A stretch of 64,000 nt of DNA, from positions 3,534,001 through 3,598,000 of the forward strand of contig NZ_CP036403.1 of NCBI RefSeq assembly GCF_004322775.1, read 5' to 3'. The notes beneath the pieces were generated by a model that was not told the origin of the DNA, made no database searches, and worked only from the letters and a program-made list of their open reading frames with translations. The translations under genes were made by a program, and so were the position numbers. The DNA comes from Ornithinimicrobium sufpigmenti (GTDB taxonomy: Bacteria > Actinomycetota > Actinomycetes > Actinomycetales > Dermatophilaceae). Positions 17,031 to 27,511 of the stretch are shown here, piece by piece; the first letter of the stretch is position 1, and every line of letters begins with the position of its first letter.

Positions 17031-18224
17031 ATGACGGCACGCCTGCAGCGGGTCTCGGAGCGGTCCGATGTCGAGCCGTTCTACGTCATGGAGGTGCTCA
17101 AGGCCGCCGCCGAGCGCCAGCGCACCCACGGCGACGTCCTCATCCTCTGCGCCGGGCAGCCTTCGACCCCTGCGCCGACGGCTGCCCGGGAGGCGGCGGT
17201 GGCGGCGCTGCAGGACGGCGAGGTCCTGGGGTATACCGAGTCCACGGGCATCCTGCCCCTGCGCCAGGCCATCGCCACCCATCACCGGGAGACCGCCGGC
17301 ATCGAGGTGCACTCCGACGACGTCGTGGTCTTCCCCGGGTCCTCCGGCGCCTTCACCGCGCTCTTCCTGGCAGCCTTCGACCCGGGCGACACGGTGGCGA
17401 TGACCAGGCCGGGCTACCCGGCATACCGCAACACCCTGCAGGCGCTGGGCTGCCGCGTCCTGGAGCTGGACTGCGGAGCCGAGACCCGCTACCAGCCGAC
17501 GGTGGCGATGCTCGAGGCCCTCGACGAGCCGCCCGCCGGCCTCATCGTCGCCTCCCCGGCCAACCCGACCGGCACCGTGATCGATGCCACCGAGCTGGCC
17601 GCGATCGCGAAGTGGTGCGAGGAGCACGGGACGCTGCTGATCAGCGACGAGATCTATCACGGGCTGACCTACGGCCGTGAGGCCGCGAGCGCCTGGGCCA
17701 CCTCGCGGTCCGGCGTGGTCGTCGGCTCGGTGAGCAAGTACTTCTCGATGACCGGGTGGCGCATCGGCTGGCTGCTGGCCCCGCCCGCGCTGCGACGGCC
17801 GCTGGAGGTGCTCACCGGCAACCTCAACATCTGCGCCCCGGCCATCGGCCAGGTCGCGGCGATCGGTGCGCTGACCGCCGGGCACGCCGAGCTCGACGCC
17901 CACCGGGAGCGGTATGCCGTCAACCGCGACCTGCTCGTCCGGCGCCTGCCCGAGCTCGGCCTGGGCGAGTTCGCCCCGCCGGACGGTGCCTTCTACGCCT
18001 GGATCGACGTGGGCCACCTGACCCAGGACTCGGTGGCCTGGTGCACGGCGCTGCTCGACGACTGTGGCGTCGCGCTGACCCCCGGGGTCGACTTCGACAC
18101 CGTCGAGGGGCACCGCAAGGTCCGGCTGAGCTTCGCCGGGGCGACCGAGGAGGTGGCCGAGGCGCTGGACCGGATGGCCGCCTCGCCACTGCTGAGGGGC
18201 GAGGAGCCGCGATGCTGTCGATGA
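17031..18224 (+). CDS. Pyridoxal-phosphate aminotransferase, class I/II
   Basis: 397 residues. Fold-type I landmarks: ASPANPTGTV (NPTG 178-181), SDEIYHGL (205-212) and PLP lysine K236 in SVSKYFSMTGWRIG. The arginine for substrate carboxylate is in KVRLSFAG near the end. Substrate specificity (aspartate, aromatic or other) cannot be read from sequence. The ATG follows the upp stop by 2 bp. A longer open frame running back through upp is a shadow. Confidence 0.93.
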   Translation: MTARLQRVSERSDVEPFYVMEVLKAAAERQRTHGDVLILCAGQPSTPAPTAAREAAVAALQDGEVLGYTESTGILPLRQAIATHHRETAGIEVHSDDVVVFPGSSGAFTALFLAAFDPGDTVAMTRPGYPAYRNTLQALGCRVLELDCGAETRYQPTVAMLEALDEPPAGLIVASPANPTGTVIDATELAAIAKWCEEHGTLLISDEIYHGLTYGREAASAWATSRSGVVVGSVSKYFSMTGWRIGWLLAPPALRRPLEVLTGNLNICAPAIGQVAAIGALTAGHAELDAHRERYAVNRDLLVRRLPELGLGEFAPPDGAFYAWIDVGHLTQDSVAWCTALLDDCGVALTPGVDFDTVEGHRKVRLSFAGATEEVAEALDRMAASPLLRGEEPRCCR

Positions 18225-18388
18225 TCCGGCGGATCCTGCTGGTGCTGGTTCTGGCTTTCCTGCTCTACGCGGTGATCACCAACCCGGACGAGGCTGTCGA
18301 CATCGGGCGCGCCGCGTGGGACCTCGTCCGCGCAGGCTGGAGCAGCCTGCGCGAGCACATCGACCAGCTGGTCGCGGCCGTGCGCTGA
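18212..18388 (+). CDS. Small single-helix membrane protein
   Basis: 58 residues overlapping the aminotransferase end by 13 bp, with GAGGAG 6 nt before the ATG. One hydrophobic helix (about 7-24, ILLVLVLAFLLYAVITNP) precedes an amphipathic helix. Function unknown. Coupling to the upstream gene suggests translation re-initiation. A start at the next ATG, three codons later, is also possible. Confidence 0.6.
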   Translation: MLSMIRRILLVLVLAFLLYAVITNPDEAVDIGRAAWDLVRAGWSSLREHIDQLVAAVR

Positions 18389-18415
18389 CGGACCTTCCGG
18401 CGCGAGTCACACCGC

Positions 18416-19027
18416 TCAGAGGTCCAGCACCCAGCGCTCACCCTCGGGCCGGAAGCCGATCCGCCGGTAGTACGGGTTCCTCATCCCCGCCGGCGACAGC
18501 ACCCGGCGATAGCCGCGGCCCGCGAACAGCCCCGACTCCCGGAAGACGAACTCCCCGGGCGAGAAGTCCCGGTGCCGCTGCGTCACGTAGTCGAGCACGA
18601 TCTCGGCGGTGCCGTCCCCGGCGTCCCGGGTCACCACCATGCCGACGGTCTCGTCCCCGAGCACGACGAGGTAGGCGTCCTGGTCCGAGGCGACGGAACC
18701 GGCGAACTGCGGGTTGAACCGGGCGATGTCCTGGCCGTGCACCTCCAGCACGTGCTGCAGGTAGCGGTCGTCCGGCCGCACCTCGAGCACCGTGTAGGCG
18801 GCGGCGTCGTGCCGGGCCCGCAACATCCTGGTCAGGTAGACGATGTTGATCAGCGACAGCACCGCGTTGAGCCCGACCATCGGCCACACCTCGATGACGG
18901 CGTTGTAGGTGAGCAGCACCAGCGACCCGACGAGGTTGACCAGCCGCAGCCGCAGCACCCGTGCCTGCAGCAGGCTGATCACCAGGATCGTCGACCCGGT
19001 CCACCCGACCACCTCGACCCAGTCCAT
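18416..19027 (-). CDS. YgjV-like membrane domain fused to an acetyltransferase-like domain
   Basis: 203 residues. Residues 1-70 hold three helices of the YgjV-type (VEVVGWTGSTILVISLL, ...VLRLRLVNLVGSLVLLTYN, ...MVGLNAVLSLINIVYL). Residues 75-203 resemble a GNAT acyltransferase fold (AYLVVLGDETVGMVVTRD, RESGLFAGRGYRRVLSPA, ...NPYYRRIGFRP). This combination is seen in other actinobacteria; the substrate is unknown. Convergent with the small membrane-protein gene. Confidence 0.75.
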   Translation of the reverse strand: MDWVEVVGWTGSTILVISLLQARVLRLRLVNLVGSLVLLTYNAVIEVWPMVGLNAVLSLINIVYLTRMLRARHDAAAYTVLEVRPDDRYLQHVLEVHGQDIARFNPQFAGSVASDQDAYLVVLGDETVGMVVTRDAGDGTAEIVLDYVTQRHRDFSPGEFVFRESGLFAGRGYRRVLSPAGMRNPYYRRIGFRPEGERWVLDL

Positions 19028-19057
19028 GGACGGAGGGTAGGGGGTGCCGTCGACCTC

Positions 19058-19126
19058 GTGTCGCCGGTCGGGGGCAAAGCGTGTCGCCGGTCGGAGGCAA
19101 AGCGTGTCGCCGGTCGGAGGCTGGGC
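19058..19126. repeat. Three tandem 23-bp repeats, GTGTCGCCGGT family
   Basis: Units begin at 19058, 19081 and 19104 and share GTGTCGCCGGTCG followed by a GGAGGCAAAGC-type end. The third is degenerate and runs into GGCTGGGCCGGCGGG duplications up to about 19157. They fill the gap between the YgjV-like gene and def. The same 23-bp period and core recur at 36574-36607 and 37738-37829. Confidence 0.9.
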
Positions 19127-19194
19127 CGGCGGGGGCTGGGCCGGCGGGGGCCGGCGGCGTCGGGCGCGGCGCACCGCATACCTAGAATGCCGCC

Positions 19195-19764
19195 ATGGCA
19201 GTCCGTCCCATCACGATCATTGGCCACCGCGCCCTGCACTCCCCGACCAAGAAGGTCAAGGAGGTCACCGACGATATCCGCACCCTGGTCGCGGACATGT
19301 TCGACACCATGGAGGCGGCCGACGGCGTCGGCCTGGCCGCGAACCAGGTCGGCTCGCGGCTGCGCATCTTCGTCTACGACTGCCCGGTGAGCAAGGACGA
19401 GCGCGAGCGTGGTGTCGTCATCAACCCGGTGCTGGAGCGGCTCGGCACACCGCCGCCCCTGGACGAGGACGAGGACGGCGAGGGCTGCCTGTCCGTGCCG
19501 GGCGAGTGGTTCCCGCTCGCACGTCACCCACGGGCCCGGGTGACCGGGACCGACCTGGACGGCAACGAGGTCGTCGTCGAGGGCGAGGGCCTGCTCGCCC
19601 GCTGCCTGCAGCACGAGACCGACCACCTCGACGGCTATCTCTACGTCGACCGCCTCACCGGCCCGGTCAAGGCCGAGGCCCGCGAGGCGGTCAAGGACCG
19701 TGGCTGGGCCGCCGACGGCATCCTCAAGTGGGACCCCACGACCAGCAAGGCCGAGGACGTCTGA
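19195..19764 (+). CDS. def: Peptide deformylase
   Basis: Removes the N-formyl group from nascent proteins. 189 residues with the three family motifs intact: GVGLAANQVG, EGCLSVPGE and QHETDHLDG (Cys and the two His bind the metal, Glu is catalytic). An acidic insert (PLDEDEDGEGC) precedes motif 2. It is a single gene with no coupled methionyl-tRNA formyltransferase nearby. Confidence 0.97.
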   Translation: MAVRPITIIGHRALHSPTKKVKEVTDDIRTLVADMFDTMEAADGVGLAANQVGSRLRIFVYDCPVSKDERERGVVINPVLERLGTPPPLDEDEDGEGCLSVPGEWFPLARHPRARVTGTDLDGNEVVVEGEGLLARCLQHETDHLDGYLYVDRLTGPVKAEAREAVKDRGWAADGILKWDPTTSKAEDV

Positions 19765-19805
19765 CGCAGCCGTGCTGACGCTGCGTGCCGATGGAGCAGG
19801 TCACC

Positions 19806-19862
19806 GAATGCTGCGCCTGTGCACGCTATCGTGCAGATTCACGTGCACAGCCGCAGCACTGG
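19806..19862. repeat. Inverted repeat, TGCTGCGCCTGTGCACG family, copy 1
   Basis: Arms TGCTGCGCCTGTGCACG (19809-19825) and CGTGCACAGCCGCAGCA (19842-19858) pair with one mismatch around a 16-nt loop. A related element lies at 60764-60818, also between genes. Otherwise the gap 19765-20056 holds only a CGGCATACC motif (about 20025) and the ribosome site of the next gene. Confidence 0.8.
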
Positions 19863-20056
19863 GCGAAGTCCGGTGCGTAGGAGCGAGCCGCAAGAGCGCC
19901 GGGGCGCGACACCGGCCACGCCGGCCGCAACAAGGGTCCTAGTCGCGCGGATCGAACCGGCGCGGACCGCGCCCGGCCACTACCCTGAGGGCGATCGTCG
20001 TCGCGGCCGACGGAGGGCGCACGGCATACCCCGGACAGCACGAAGGAGTGGTGAGC

Positions 20057-21253
20057 GTGCGGCTCGCGAGCAGACTGGACGACCTGGGCACGGAGACGGC
20101 GTTCGCCGTGGCGGCGGCGGCCGCCGACTGGAAGGCGCGCGGCAACGAGGTCTACCCCTTCCACCTCGGCGACCTGGACTTCCCGCTCGCCGAGCACATC
20201 GTCGAGGCGATGAACAGGGCCATCGCCGACGGCAGGACCGGCTACTGCCCCGGCCCGGGGATCCCCGAGCTGCGCGAGGCCCTGGCCGACGACATCGGCG
20301 GCCGCCGCGGCCTTCAGCTCGACCCGGCCGAGATCACCGTGATGACCGGGGGCAAGCCGGTGATCACCAAGTTCGTGCAGGCCGTGATGAACCCCGGCGA
20401 CGAGGTGCTCTACCCCAACCCGGGCTTCCCGATCTACGAGAGCCAGATCGAGTACCACGGCGGCGTCGCCCGGCCCTACCGCTACCTGCCGACCGACGAC
20501 GGCTTCCGCATCGACCTGGACCAGGTGCGCGAGCTGATCACCGACAGGACGGTGGCGATCATCTACAACGACCTGCAGAACCCGATCTCCGCCGAGTCCA
20601 GCGACCAGGAGCGGGAGGCGATCGCGCAGCTGGCGCAGGAGCACGACCTGTGGGTCCTCTCCGACGAGGCCTACTTCGAGATGCGCTACGAGGGCGAGTC
20701 CCGCTCGATCGCCTCGCTGCCGGGCATGCGCGAGCGCACGGTGATCCTCTACACCTTCTCCAAGAAGTTCGCGATGACCGGCTCCCGGCTGGGCTGCGCC
20801 GTCGCACCGAAGGAGCTCAGCCAGGTCTTCGGCACGATGAACACCAACGACGAGTCCTGCACCACCCACTACGTCCAGTGGGCCGGCATCGCGGCGCTGC
20901 GTGGGCCGCAGGAGCCCGCGCAGGAGATCCTGCGCACGCTGCGGGGCCGCCGCGACGCCGCCGTCGAGCTCGTCAACGACACTCCGGGCATGTCCGTGGA
21001 GACCCCGCGCTCGACCTTCTACCTCTTCCCCGACGTCACCGAGGCGATCCAGATCGTCCAGGCAGAAGGGCTGGCCGACTTCGCCGAGCAGGCGCTGCAC
21101 CACACCGGCGTGAGCTTCTGCACCCGCAACCACTTCGGCCGCCCGCAGCCCGGCGAGGACCGCCGCTACATCCGGTTCGCCTACTCCGGCCTGCCCGAGC
21201 ACCGCATCCGCGAGGGGCTCACCAGGCTCCGCGACTGGGTGGGCTCGTTCTGA
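20057..21253 (+). CDS. Pyridoxal-phosphate aminotransferase, class I/II
   Basis: 398 residues from GTG 20057, 8 nt after GAAGGAG; GTGs at 20048 and 20051 lie inside or too close to that site. Motifs: YPNPGFPIYES, LSDEAYFEM and the PLP lysine in FSKKFAMTGSRLG (K236/237). The usual NPTG loop reads NPIS here (LQNPISAESS), an uncommon variant. Substrate unknown. It overlaps the downstream dehydrogenase by 1 bp; a transaminase plus 2-hydroxyacid dehydrogenase pair could convert an amino acid to a hydroxyacid. Confidence 0.9.
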   Translation: MRLASRLDDLGTETAFAVAAAAADWKARGNEVYPFHLGDLDFPLAEHIVEAMNRAIADGRTGYCPGPGIPELREALADDIGGRRGLQLDPAEITVMTGGKPVITKFVQAVMNPGDEVLYPNPGFPIYESQIEYHGGVARPYRYLPTDDGFRIDLDQVRELITDRTVAIIYNDLQNPISAESSDQEREAIAQLAQEHDLWVLSDEAYFEMRYEGESRSIASLPGMRERTVILYTFSKKFAMTGSRLGCAVAPKELSQVFGTMNTNDESCTTHYVQWAGIAALRGPQEPAQEILRTLRGRRDAAVELVNDTPGMSVETPRSTFYLFPDVTEAIQIVQAEGLADFAEQALHHTGVSFCTRNHFGRPQPGEDRRYIRFAYSGLPEHRIREGLTRLRDWVGSF

Positions 21254-22215
21254 TGGGGCGCGTGGTCATCACCGGCAGGATCCCCAAGCCGGCGCTGGAC
21301 ATCCTGCGGCGCGCGGGTCACGAGGTGGTCGCGTGGGAGAGCGAGGAGCAGCAGTCCCGGGACCAGCTCCTCGAGCAGGTATGCGGTGCCGACGCCCTGG
21401 TCACGCTGCTCACCGAGCAGGTGGACGGGGAGCTGCTCGACGCCGCGGGCGAGCAGCTCAAGGTCGTCGCGAACGTCGCCGTCGGCTACAACAACATCGA
21501 CGTCGAGGCGTGCCGCGAGCGTGGCGTCGTGGCGACCAACACCCCCGGCGTGCTCACCGACGCCACCGCGGACCTGGCGATGGCGCTCATCCTGATGGCC
21601 ACGCGCCGTCTCGGTGAGGGCGAACGGGTGATCCGGTCGCAGACCCCGTGGCAGTGGGGCATGTTCTACCTGCTCGGCTCCGGGCTGCAGCGCAAGACGC
21701 TGGGTGTCGTGGGGCTGGGCGCGATCGGCGCCGCGACCGCCCGGCGGGCCAGGGCGTTCGGGATGAACGTCATCTACTCGTCCCGGTCCGCGGCCCCACG
21801 GGAGGTCGAGGCGGAGCTCGGGGCACACCGCGTCGACATGGACACCCTGCTCGCCGAGAGCGACGTGCTCTCCCTGCACTGTCCCTACTCCCCGGCCACC
21901 CACCACCTCATCTCCGCCGAGCAGCTGGCTGCGATGAAGTCGAGCGCCTACCTCATCAACACCGCCCGAGGGCCGGTCGTCGACGAGGCGGCGCTGGTCG
22001 AGGCGCTCAAGGGCGGGCAGATCGCCGGGGCCGGGCTGGACGTCTTCGAGGACGAGCCGCAGGTGCACCCGGGTCTGCTGGACTGCGAGAACGCCGTGCT
22101 CCTGCCGCACCTGGGGTCGGCGACCATCGAGACCCGCACCGCCATGGCCACGCTGGCGGCCGACAACGTCGCCGCGGTCCTGGCCGGGGAGAACCCGCCC
22201 ACGCCCATCGGCTGA
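21253..22215 (+). CDS. D-isomer 2-hydroxyacid dehydrogenase (glyoxylate/hydroxypyruvate reductase-like)
   Basis: 320 residues, NAD(P)-dependent. Nucleotide-binding GLGAIG (154-159), and the catalytic set Arg239 (NTARGPVVDE), a Glu in DVFEDEP and His286 (LLPHLGSA). The substrate-side VAVGYNNID is close to glyoxylate reductases and glycerate dehydrogenases. Its ATG overlaps the stop of the aminotransferase (TGATG), indicating coupled translation and linked function. Confidence 0.93.
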   Translation: MGRVVITGRIPKPALDILRRAGHEVVAWESEEQQSRDQLLEQVCGADALVTLLTEQVDGELLDAAGEQLKVVANVAVGYNNIDVEACRERGVVATNTPGVLTDATADLAMALILMATRRLGEGERVIRSQTPWQWGMFYLLGSGLQRKTLGVVGLGAIGAATARRARAFGMNVIYSSRSAAPREVEAELGAHRVDMDTLLAESDVLSLHCPYSPATHHLISAEQLAAMKSSAYLINTARGPVVDEAALVEALKGGQIAGAGLDVFEDEPQVHPGLLDCENAVLLPHLGSATIETRTAMATLAADNVAAVLAGENPPTPIG

Positions 22216-22401
22216 CCCGCCCCTGGACCGGCCGGTCCGGTAGGCGGCGCTCACACCCGGGGCGGGGCTGCCAGCCCCGATCGGCTGAAGGGACGCCGAA
22301 TCGACCGGGTGAGATACGTCATACCGGCAGGGTCGTCGCCCGCGCCCTCGCGCAGGCCATCGCGCAGGCCAGAAGGGGCGCACGCACCCACCCATGGCGA
22401 A

Positions 22402-22427
22402 GGCCCCCACCGCGTGCGGTGGGGGCC
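22402..22427. terminator. Bidirectional hairpin terminator
   Basis: GGCCCCCACCGC pairs perfectly with GCGGTGGGGGCC around a 2-nt centre (AAGG before, AGTCC after). It lies between the convergent dehydrogenase and tRNA-Arg genes and has no T-tract, as is common in Actinobacteria. I see no gene elsewhere in 22216-22450. Confidence 0.75.
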
Positions 22428-22450
22428 AGTCCATCTGTCTCAACACAGAG

Positions 22451-22523
22451 CGCGCCCGAAGGGATTCGAACCCCTAACCTTCTGATCCGTAGTCAGATGC
22501 TCTATCCGTTGAGCTACGGGCGC
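22451..22523 (-). tRNA. tRNA-Arg (ACG)
   Basis: On the minus strand GCGCCCG pairs with CGGGCGC. The anticodon loop CTACGGA between TCTGA/TCAGA gives ACG, whose A34 is the TadA substrate (inosine reads CGU/CGC/CGA). CCA is not encoded. The D loop AGCTCAACGGATAGAGC and T loop GGTTCGAATCC are standard. Confidence 0.97.
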
Positions 22524-22726
22524 AACGAGGGTCAACCTTACACCGCCGAGGCCGGGACGGCTAAATCGGCGACCTGACTGGCCACCTTCGACCCCCTGGT
22601 CGGGGCTCCGCACCCCTGCCACCCCGAGTGGGACGGCGCAACCCCTGACGCTAACGTTGCGGGATAGAGGCAGCGCAGCCTGACCGCCTGCCCACGACGC
22701 CGGCGCCGCCGGGAAGGGACGCTCTG

Positions 22727-24552
<1,826 letters not shown>

Positions 24553-24553
<1 letters not shown>

Positions 24554-24852
24554 TGGGCATCACCCCAGGCGAGGAGCCGGGCCCGGTCGAGGAGCAGCCC
24601 CTGCTGGCCGAGGAGCCGCTGCCCCCCGGTTCCGAGCTGGCCGAGAAGGTGGAGGAGCTCGACGAGCGGATTCGCCAGGCCGGTCCGGAAGAGGTCCGGG
24701 AGGCCGATGAGGAGGCGGACGCCGTCGAGGGCGACGCCGACGACGACACGCGGACCCGCGACGCTGACGCGGGGTCCGACGCGGACTCCGACGCGGACCC
24801 CACCTCCGACGAGGGCGCAGACCCCGAGGACCCTGAGGCCCAGCACGGCTGA
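24553..24852 (+). CDS. Small acidic disordered protein
   Basis: 99 residues, about 40% Asp/Glu, with no hydrophobic core after a short helical stretch (ELAEKVEELDERIRQ, about 28-42). The ATG overlaps the pckG stop (TGATG), so it is translated with PEP carboxykinase. Function unknown. It is a real gene by start placement and codon use, but low complexity hides any family. Confidence 0.6.
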
Positions 24853-24870
24853 GCCTGTCGACGAGAACGC

Positions 24871-24904
24871 ACGAACCCCCGGCCCGCGAGGGCCGGGGGT
24901 TCGT
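24871..24904. terminator. Bidirectional hairpin terminator
   Basis: ACGAACCCCCGGCCC pairs perfectly with GGGCCGGGGGTTCGT around a GCGA loop, followed by GTGTTG. It separates the pckG operon from the convergent tRNA-Ser(GCT). Confidence 0.85.
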
Positions 24905-24915
24905 GTGTTGATCGG

Positions 24916-25007
24916 CGGAGGCGGAGGGATTTGAACCCTCGATGGGGCTATAAACCCCAAACCCGCTTAGCAGGCGGGCGCCATAGACCAGACTAGGCGA
25001 CGCCTCC
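24916..25007 (-). tRNA. tRNA-Ser (GCT)
   Basis: On the minus strand GGAGGCG pairs with CGCCTCC. The anticodon loop CTGCTAA between CCCGC and GCGGG gives GCU (AGC/AGU codons). A long variable arm (TTTGGGGTTTATAGCCCCAT) is present. CCA is not encoded. Confidence 0.97.
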
Positions 25008-25140
25008 AGATCGAGGTTCAGGGTAACCTCCTATCGGCACCGAGGCCAAAACCGGCTCCCAGTCCGTGACCAGCCACCCTTGGTAGACATCGGGCTGCCA
25101 GCCGAACTACGCGACCGATGCGAGAGGGACCAGCACGTCC

Positions 25141-26787
25141 ATGAGCGCCGACGACGACCGCGCCGAGGCTGACGACGGTCGGCACGGCGACGGTGGGCCT
25201 GGTGACGGTGGGCCTGGTGACGGCCAGCCCGCGCGGACGGGGCAGCACCGGGACCGTGACGGGATGGGCCGCGCGCTGGGGCTGACCACGCTGAGCGCGA
25301 TCCTGCCGGGGGCGGGGCTGCTGCGCACGCGCAGGTGGAAGCTGGGGCTGGGGATCGTGGCGGCGGCCGTCGGGCTGCTGGCCGGCATCGGCGTCTACGC
25401 CGGCGTCAACGGGCTGACGACGACCGCCTTCCAGACGGCCGCCGACACCGGCCGGCTGCGGCTGATCCTCGGCGTGGCCGTCGCGGGGACCGTGCTGTGG
25501 ATCGGAGTGATCGCGCTGACCGCGGTGCTGACCCGTCCGCGACGGCCCAGCACGGGGCAGAAGGTGTCGCTGGCCGCGTTCACGGCCCTGCTGTGCGTGG
25601 CCGTCTCCGCGCCCGCCGCGATCGGGGTGCGCTACATCAGCGCCCACGTCGACGCGGTGGACCGGGTCTTCAACTCCGGCTCGATGGGTGGCGGCGGGCC
25701 GGACGCACCGCAGCCGACGTCGCTGGTCGGCAACGACCCGGAGAACCCCTGGGCGGACCTGCCCCGGGTGAACGTGCTGCTCCTCGGCTCCGACGCCACG
25801 GAGGCCCGCGAGGGCACCCGGACCGACACGATGATGGTCGCCAGCATCGACACCACGACCGGCGACAGCGTCCTGTTCTCCATCCCGCGCAACCTGCAGA
25901 ACGTGCCGATCCCCCGCGACCTGCCGCTGCACGAGCTCTACCCCGACGGCTACAACTGCGGGCCCGAGTGCCTGATGAACGGCATCTGGACCGCGGCCGA
26001 GGCGCACGCCGAGGAGCAGCCCGACCTCTACGTCGGGGATCCCCACCCAGGGCTCACCGCGACCCAGCGGGTGCTCGCGCAGGTGCTGGGCCTGCCGATC
26101 CACCAGACGGTGATCGTCAACCTCCAGGGCTTCGAGGACCTCATCGACGCCATGGGCGGCGTGGTCGTCAACGTGCAGGAGCGGATCCCGATCAACGGGC
26201 GCACCTACACCGACGCCCAGGGCCGGCTGCAGCTGGACCCCAACTCCCCCCGCCTGGAGTGGCTCGAGCCCGGCCCCCAACGCCTCGACGGCGACCAGGC
26301 GCTGGGCTACTCCCGCTCCCGGGTCACCTCCGACGACTTCAGCCGGATGCGCCGGCAGCGCTGCATGGTGGCCGCCGTGGTCGACCAGGCCAACCCGATG
26401 ACGATGCTGCAGCGCTACCCGCAGATCATCGGCGCCGTCGGCGACAACATGGTCACCGACATCCCGGTCTCCGACCTCGACGAGTGGGCCGAGCTGATGC
26501 TCAAGGTCCAGGGTGCGCAGATGCAGAGCCTGCCGCTGACCTCCTCCAACATCGACACGGCCGCCCCCAACTACTCCCAGATCCGCATGTGGGTGTGGGA
26601 CGCGCTGTATGCCGTGGACCCGCCGGAGCCCGCCGCGGACGCCGACGACGCCGGGGAAGAGACCGGCACCGCCGACGACGCCGTCAGCGCCGCCCCCACC
26701 CCGGAGGACACCCCGGACACCGACGAGGCAGAGATGACCACCACGCCCGCCGACCAGCTCAGCGACATCGGCGCCGTCTGCAGCTGA
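25141..26787 (+). CDS. LytR-CpsA-Psr (LCP) family protein
   Basis: 548 residues. A Gly/Asp-rich cytosolic N-terminus is followed by about three hydrophobic helices (roughly 60-82, 108-128, 140-162) and an extracellular LCP domain: VNVLLLGSDATEAREGTRTDTMMVASID, LFSIPRNLQ, QTVIVNLQGFEDLIDAMGGV, ALGYSRSRVTSDDFSRMRRQR. The Arg and Asp residues of these blocks bind the lipid pyrophosphate. LCP enzymes attach wall polymers to peptidoglycan. The C-terminal 70 residues are an acidic, Thr/Pro-rich tail. The gap 25008-25140 shows no other feature. Confidence 0.93.
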   Translation: MSADDDRAEADDGRHGDGGPGDGGPGDGQPARTGQHRDRDGMGRALGLTTLSAILPGAGLLRTRRWKLGLGIVAAAVGLLAGIGVYAGVNGLTTTAFQTAADTGRLRLILGVAVAGTVLWIGVIALTAVLTRPRRPSTGQKVSLAAFTALLCVAVSAPAAIGVRYISAHVDAVDRVFNSGSMGGGGPDAPQPTSLVGNDPENPWADLPRVNVLLLGSDATEAREGTRTDTMMVASIDTTTGDSVLFSIPRNLQNVPIPRDLPLHELYPDGYNCGPECLMNGIWTAAEAHAEEQPDLYVGDPHPGLTATQRVLAQVLGLPIHQTVIVNLQGFEDLIDAMGGVVVNVQERIPINGRTYTDAQGRLQLDPNSPRLEWLEPGPQRLDGDQALGYSRSRVTSDDFSRMRRQRCMVAAVVDQANPMTMLQRYPQIIGAVGDNMVTDIPVSDLDEWAELMLKVQGAQMQSLPLTSSNIDTAAPNYSQIRMWVWDALYAVDPPEPAADADDAGEETGTADDAVSAAPTPEDTPDTDEAEMTTTPADQLSDIGAVCS

Positions 26788-26820
26788 CCGTCACGGCCGC
26801 ATACCGGAAGCAGCATGCGG

Positions 26821-26854
26821 AAGGCCCCCGCCACCAGGTGGTGACGGGGGCCTT
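26821..26854. terminator. Bidirectional hairpin terminator
   Basis: AAGGCCCCCGCCACC pairs with GGTGACGGGGGCCTT (one mismatch) between the convergent LCP and cold-shock genes. Confidence 0.8.
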
Positions 26855-26877
26855 CGCGGTGCTCGGGGAGGGTGACC

Positions 26878-27081
26878 TCAGAGCGGACGGACGGCGTCGG
26901 CCTGAGGGCCCTTGGGGCCCTGCGTGACCTCGAACTCGACCCGCTGGGCCTCGTCGAGGGACTTGTAGCCGTTGGTCTGGACGGCCGAGTAGTGGACGAA
27001 CACGTCGGGGCCACCGCCATCCTGAGCGATGAAGCCGAAGCCCTTCTCCGAGTTGAACCACTTCACGGTTCCCTGTGCCAT
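26878..27081 (-). CDS. Cold-shock domain protein
   Basis: 67 residues, single cold-shock domain: [18 protein letters not shown] (RNP1 KGFGFI) and DVFVHYSAV (RNP2). Binds single-stranded RNA/DNA as a chaperone. The start is preceded by AAAGAAG, and the 220-bp upstream gap leaves room for a long leader as is usual for csp genes, though no known thermosensor fold can be confirmed by eye. Confidence 0.96.
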   Translation of the reverse strand: MAQGTVKWFNSEKGFGFIAQDGGGPDVFVHYSAVQTNGYKSLDEAQRVEFEVTQGPKGPQADAVRPL

Positions 27082-27302
27082 GGGCGATCTTCTTTCTGCT
27101 GTGCTGGTGCAAGTGCGACCCCACGCACCTGCGTGGAGCCGGTCTTGGCAGCACTCCCCCGGCTCACCCCGTCGCACACCCTCGGGCGAGGACGCGTGGT
27201 CCGGGCTGTCTCTCGCAAGGGAAATGCAACGTCAACCGCCGCCAACGGTAGCAGGACCGGGCCCCTGGGGCGACCCTCGCGACATGCGATGATGAGGGCC
27301 TT

Positions 27303-27385
27303 GGAGGGTTCGCATAGTGGCCGAGTGCAGGCGCCTTGAAAGCGCCCGAGGGAGACCTCCGTGGGTTCGAATCCCACACCCTCCG
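27303..27385 (+). tRNA. tRNA-Ser (TGA)
   Basis: GGAGGGT pairs with ACCCTCC. The anticodon loop CTTGAAA between GGCGC and GCGCC gives UGA (UCA codons, wobble UCG). A long variable arm and GGTTCGAATCC T loop are present. CCA is not encoded. Confidence 0.97.
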
Positions 27386-27511
27386 CCGTCGGGATGCCGC
27401 GCAGGCATCCACGCTGGGCCGAGTGACCGGCCCACGCTCTTCGACATGCCCCTGCACGGCGCGGGTTGTAGGGTCAAGACCGGTACATGACCCCAACAAG
27501 GAGGAGTCATC

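Noticed and set aside
27082..27302. Riboswitch or thermosensor in the cold-shock leader
   Set aside because: The gap is long enough, but I cannot recognise any known conserved fold by eye. I also saw no riboswitch core upstream of purF, cysK, pckG or the transporter genes.
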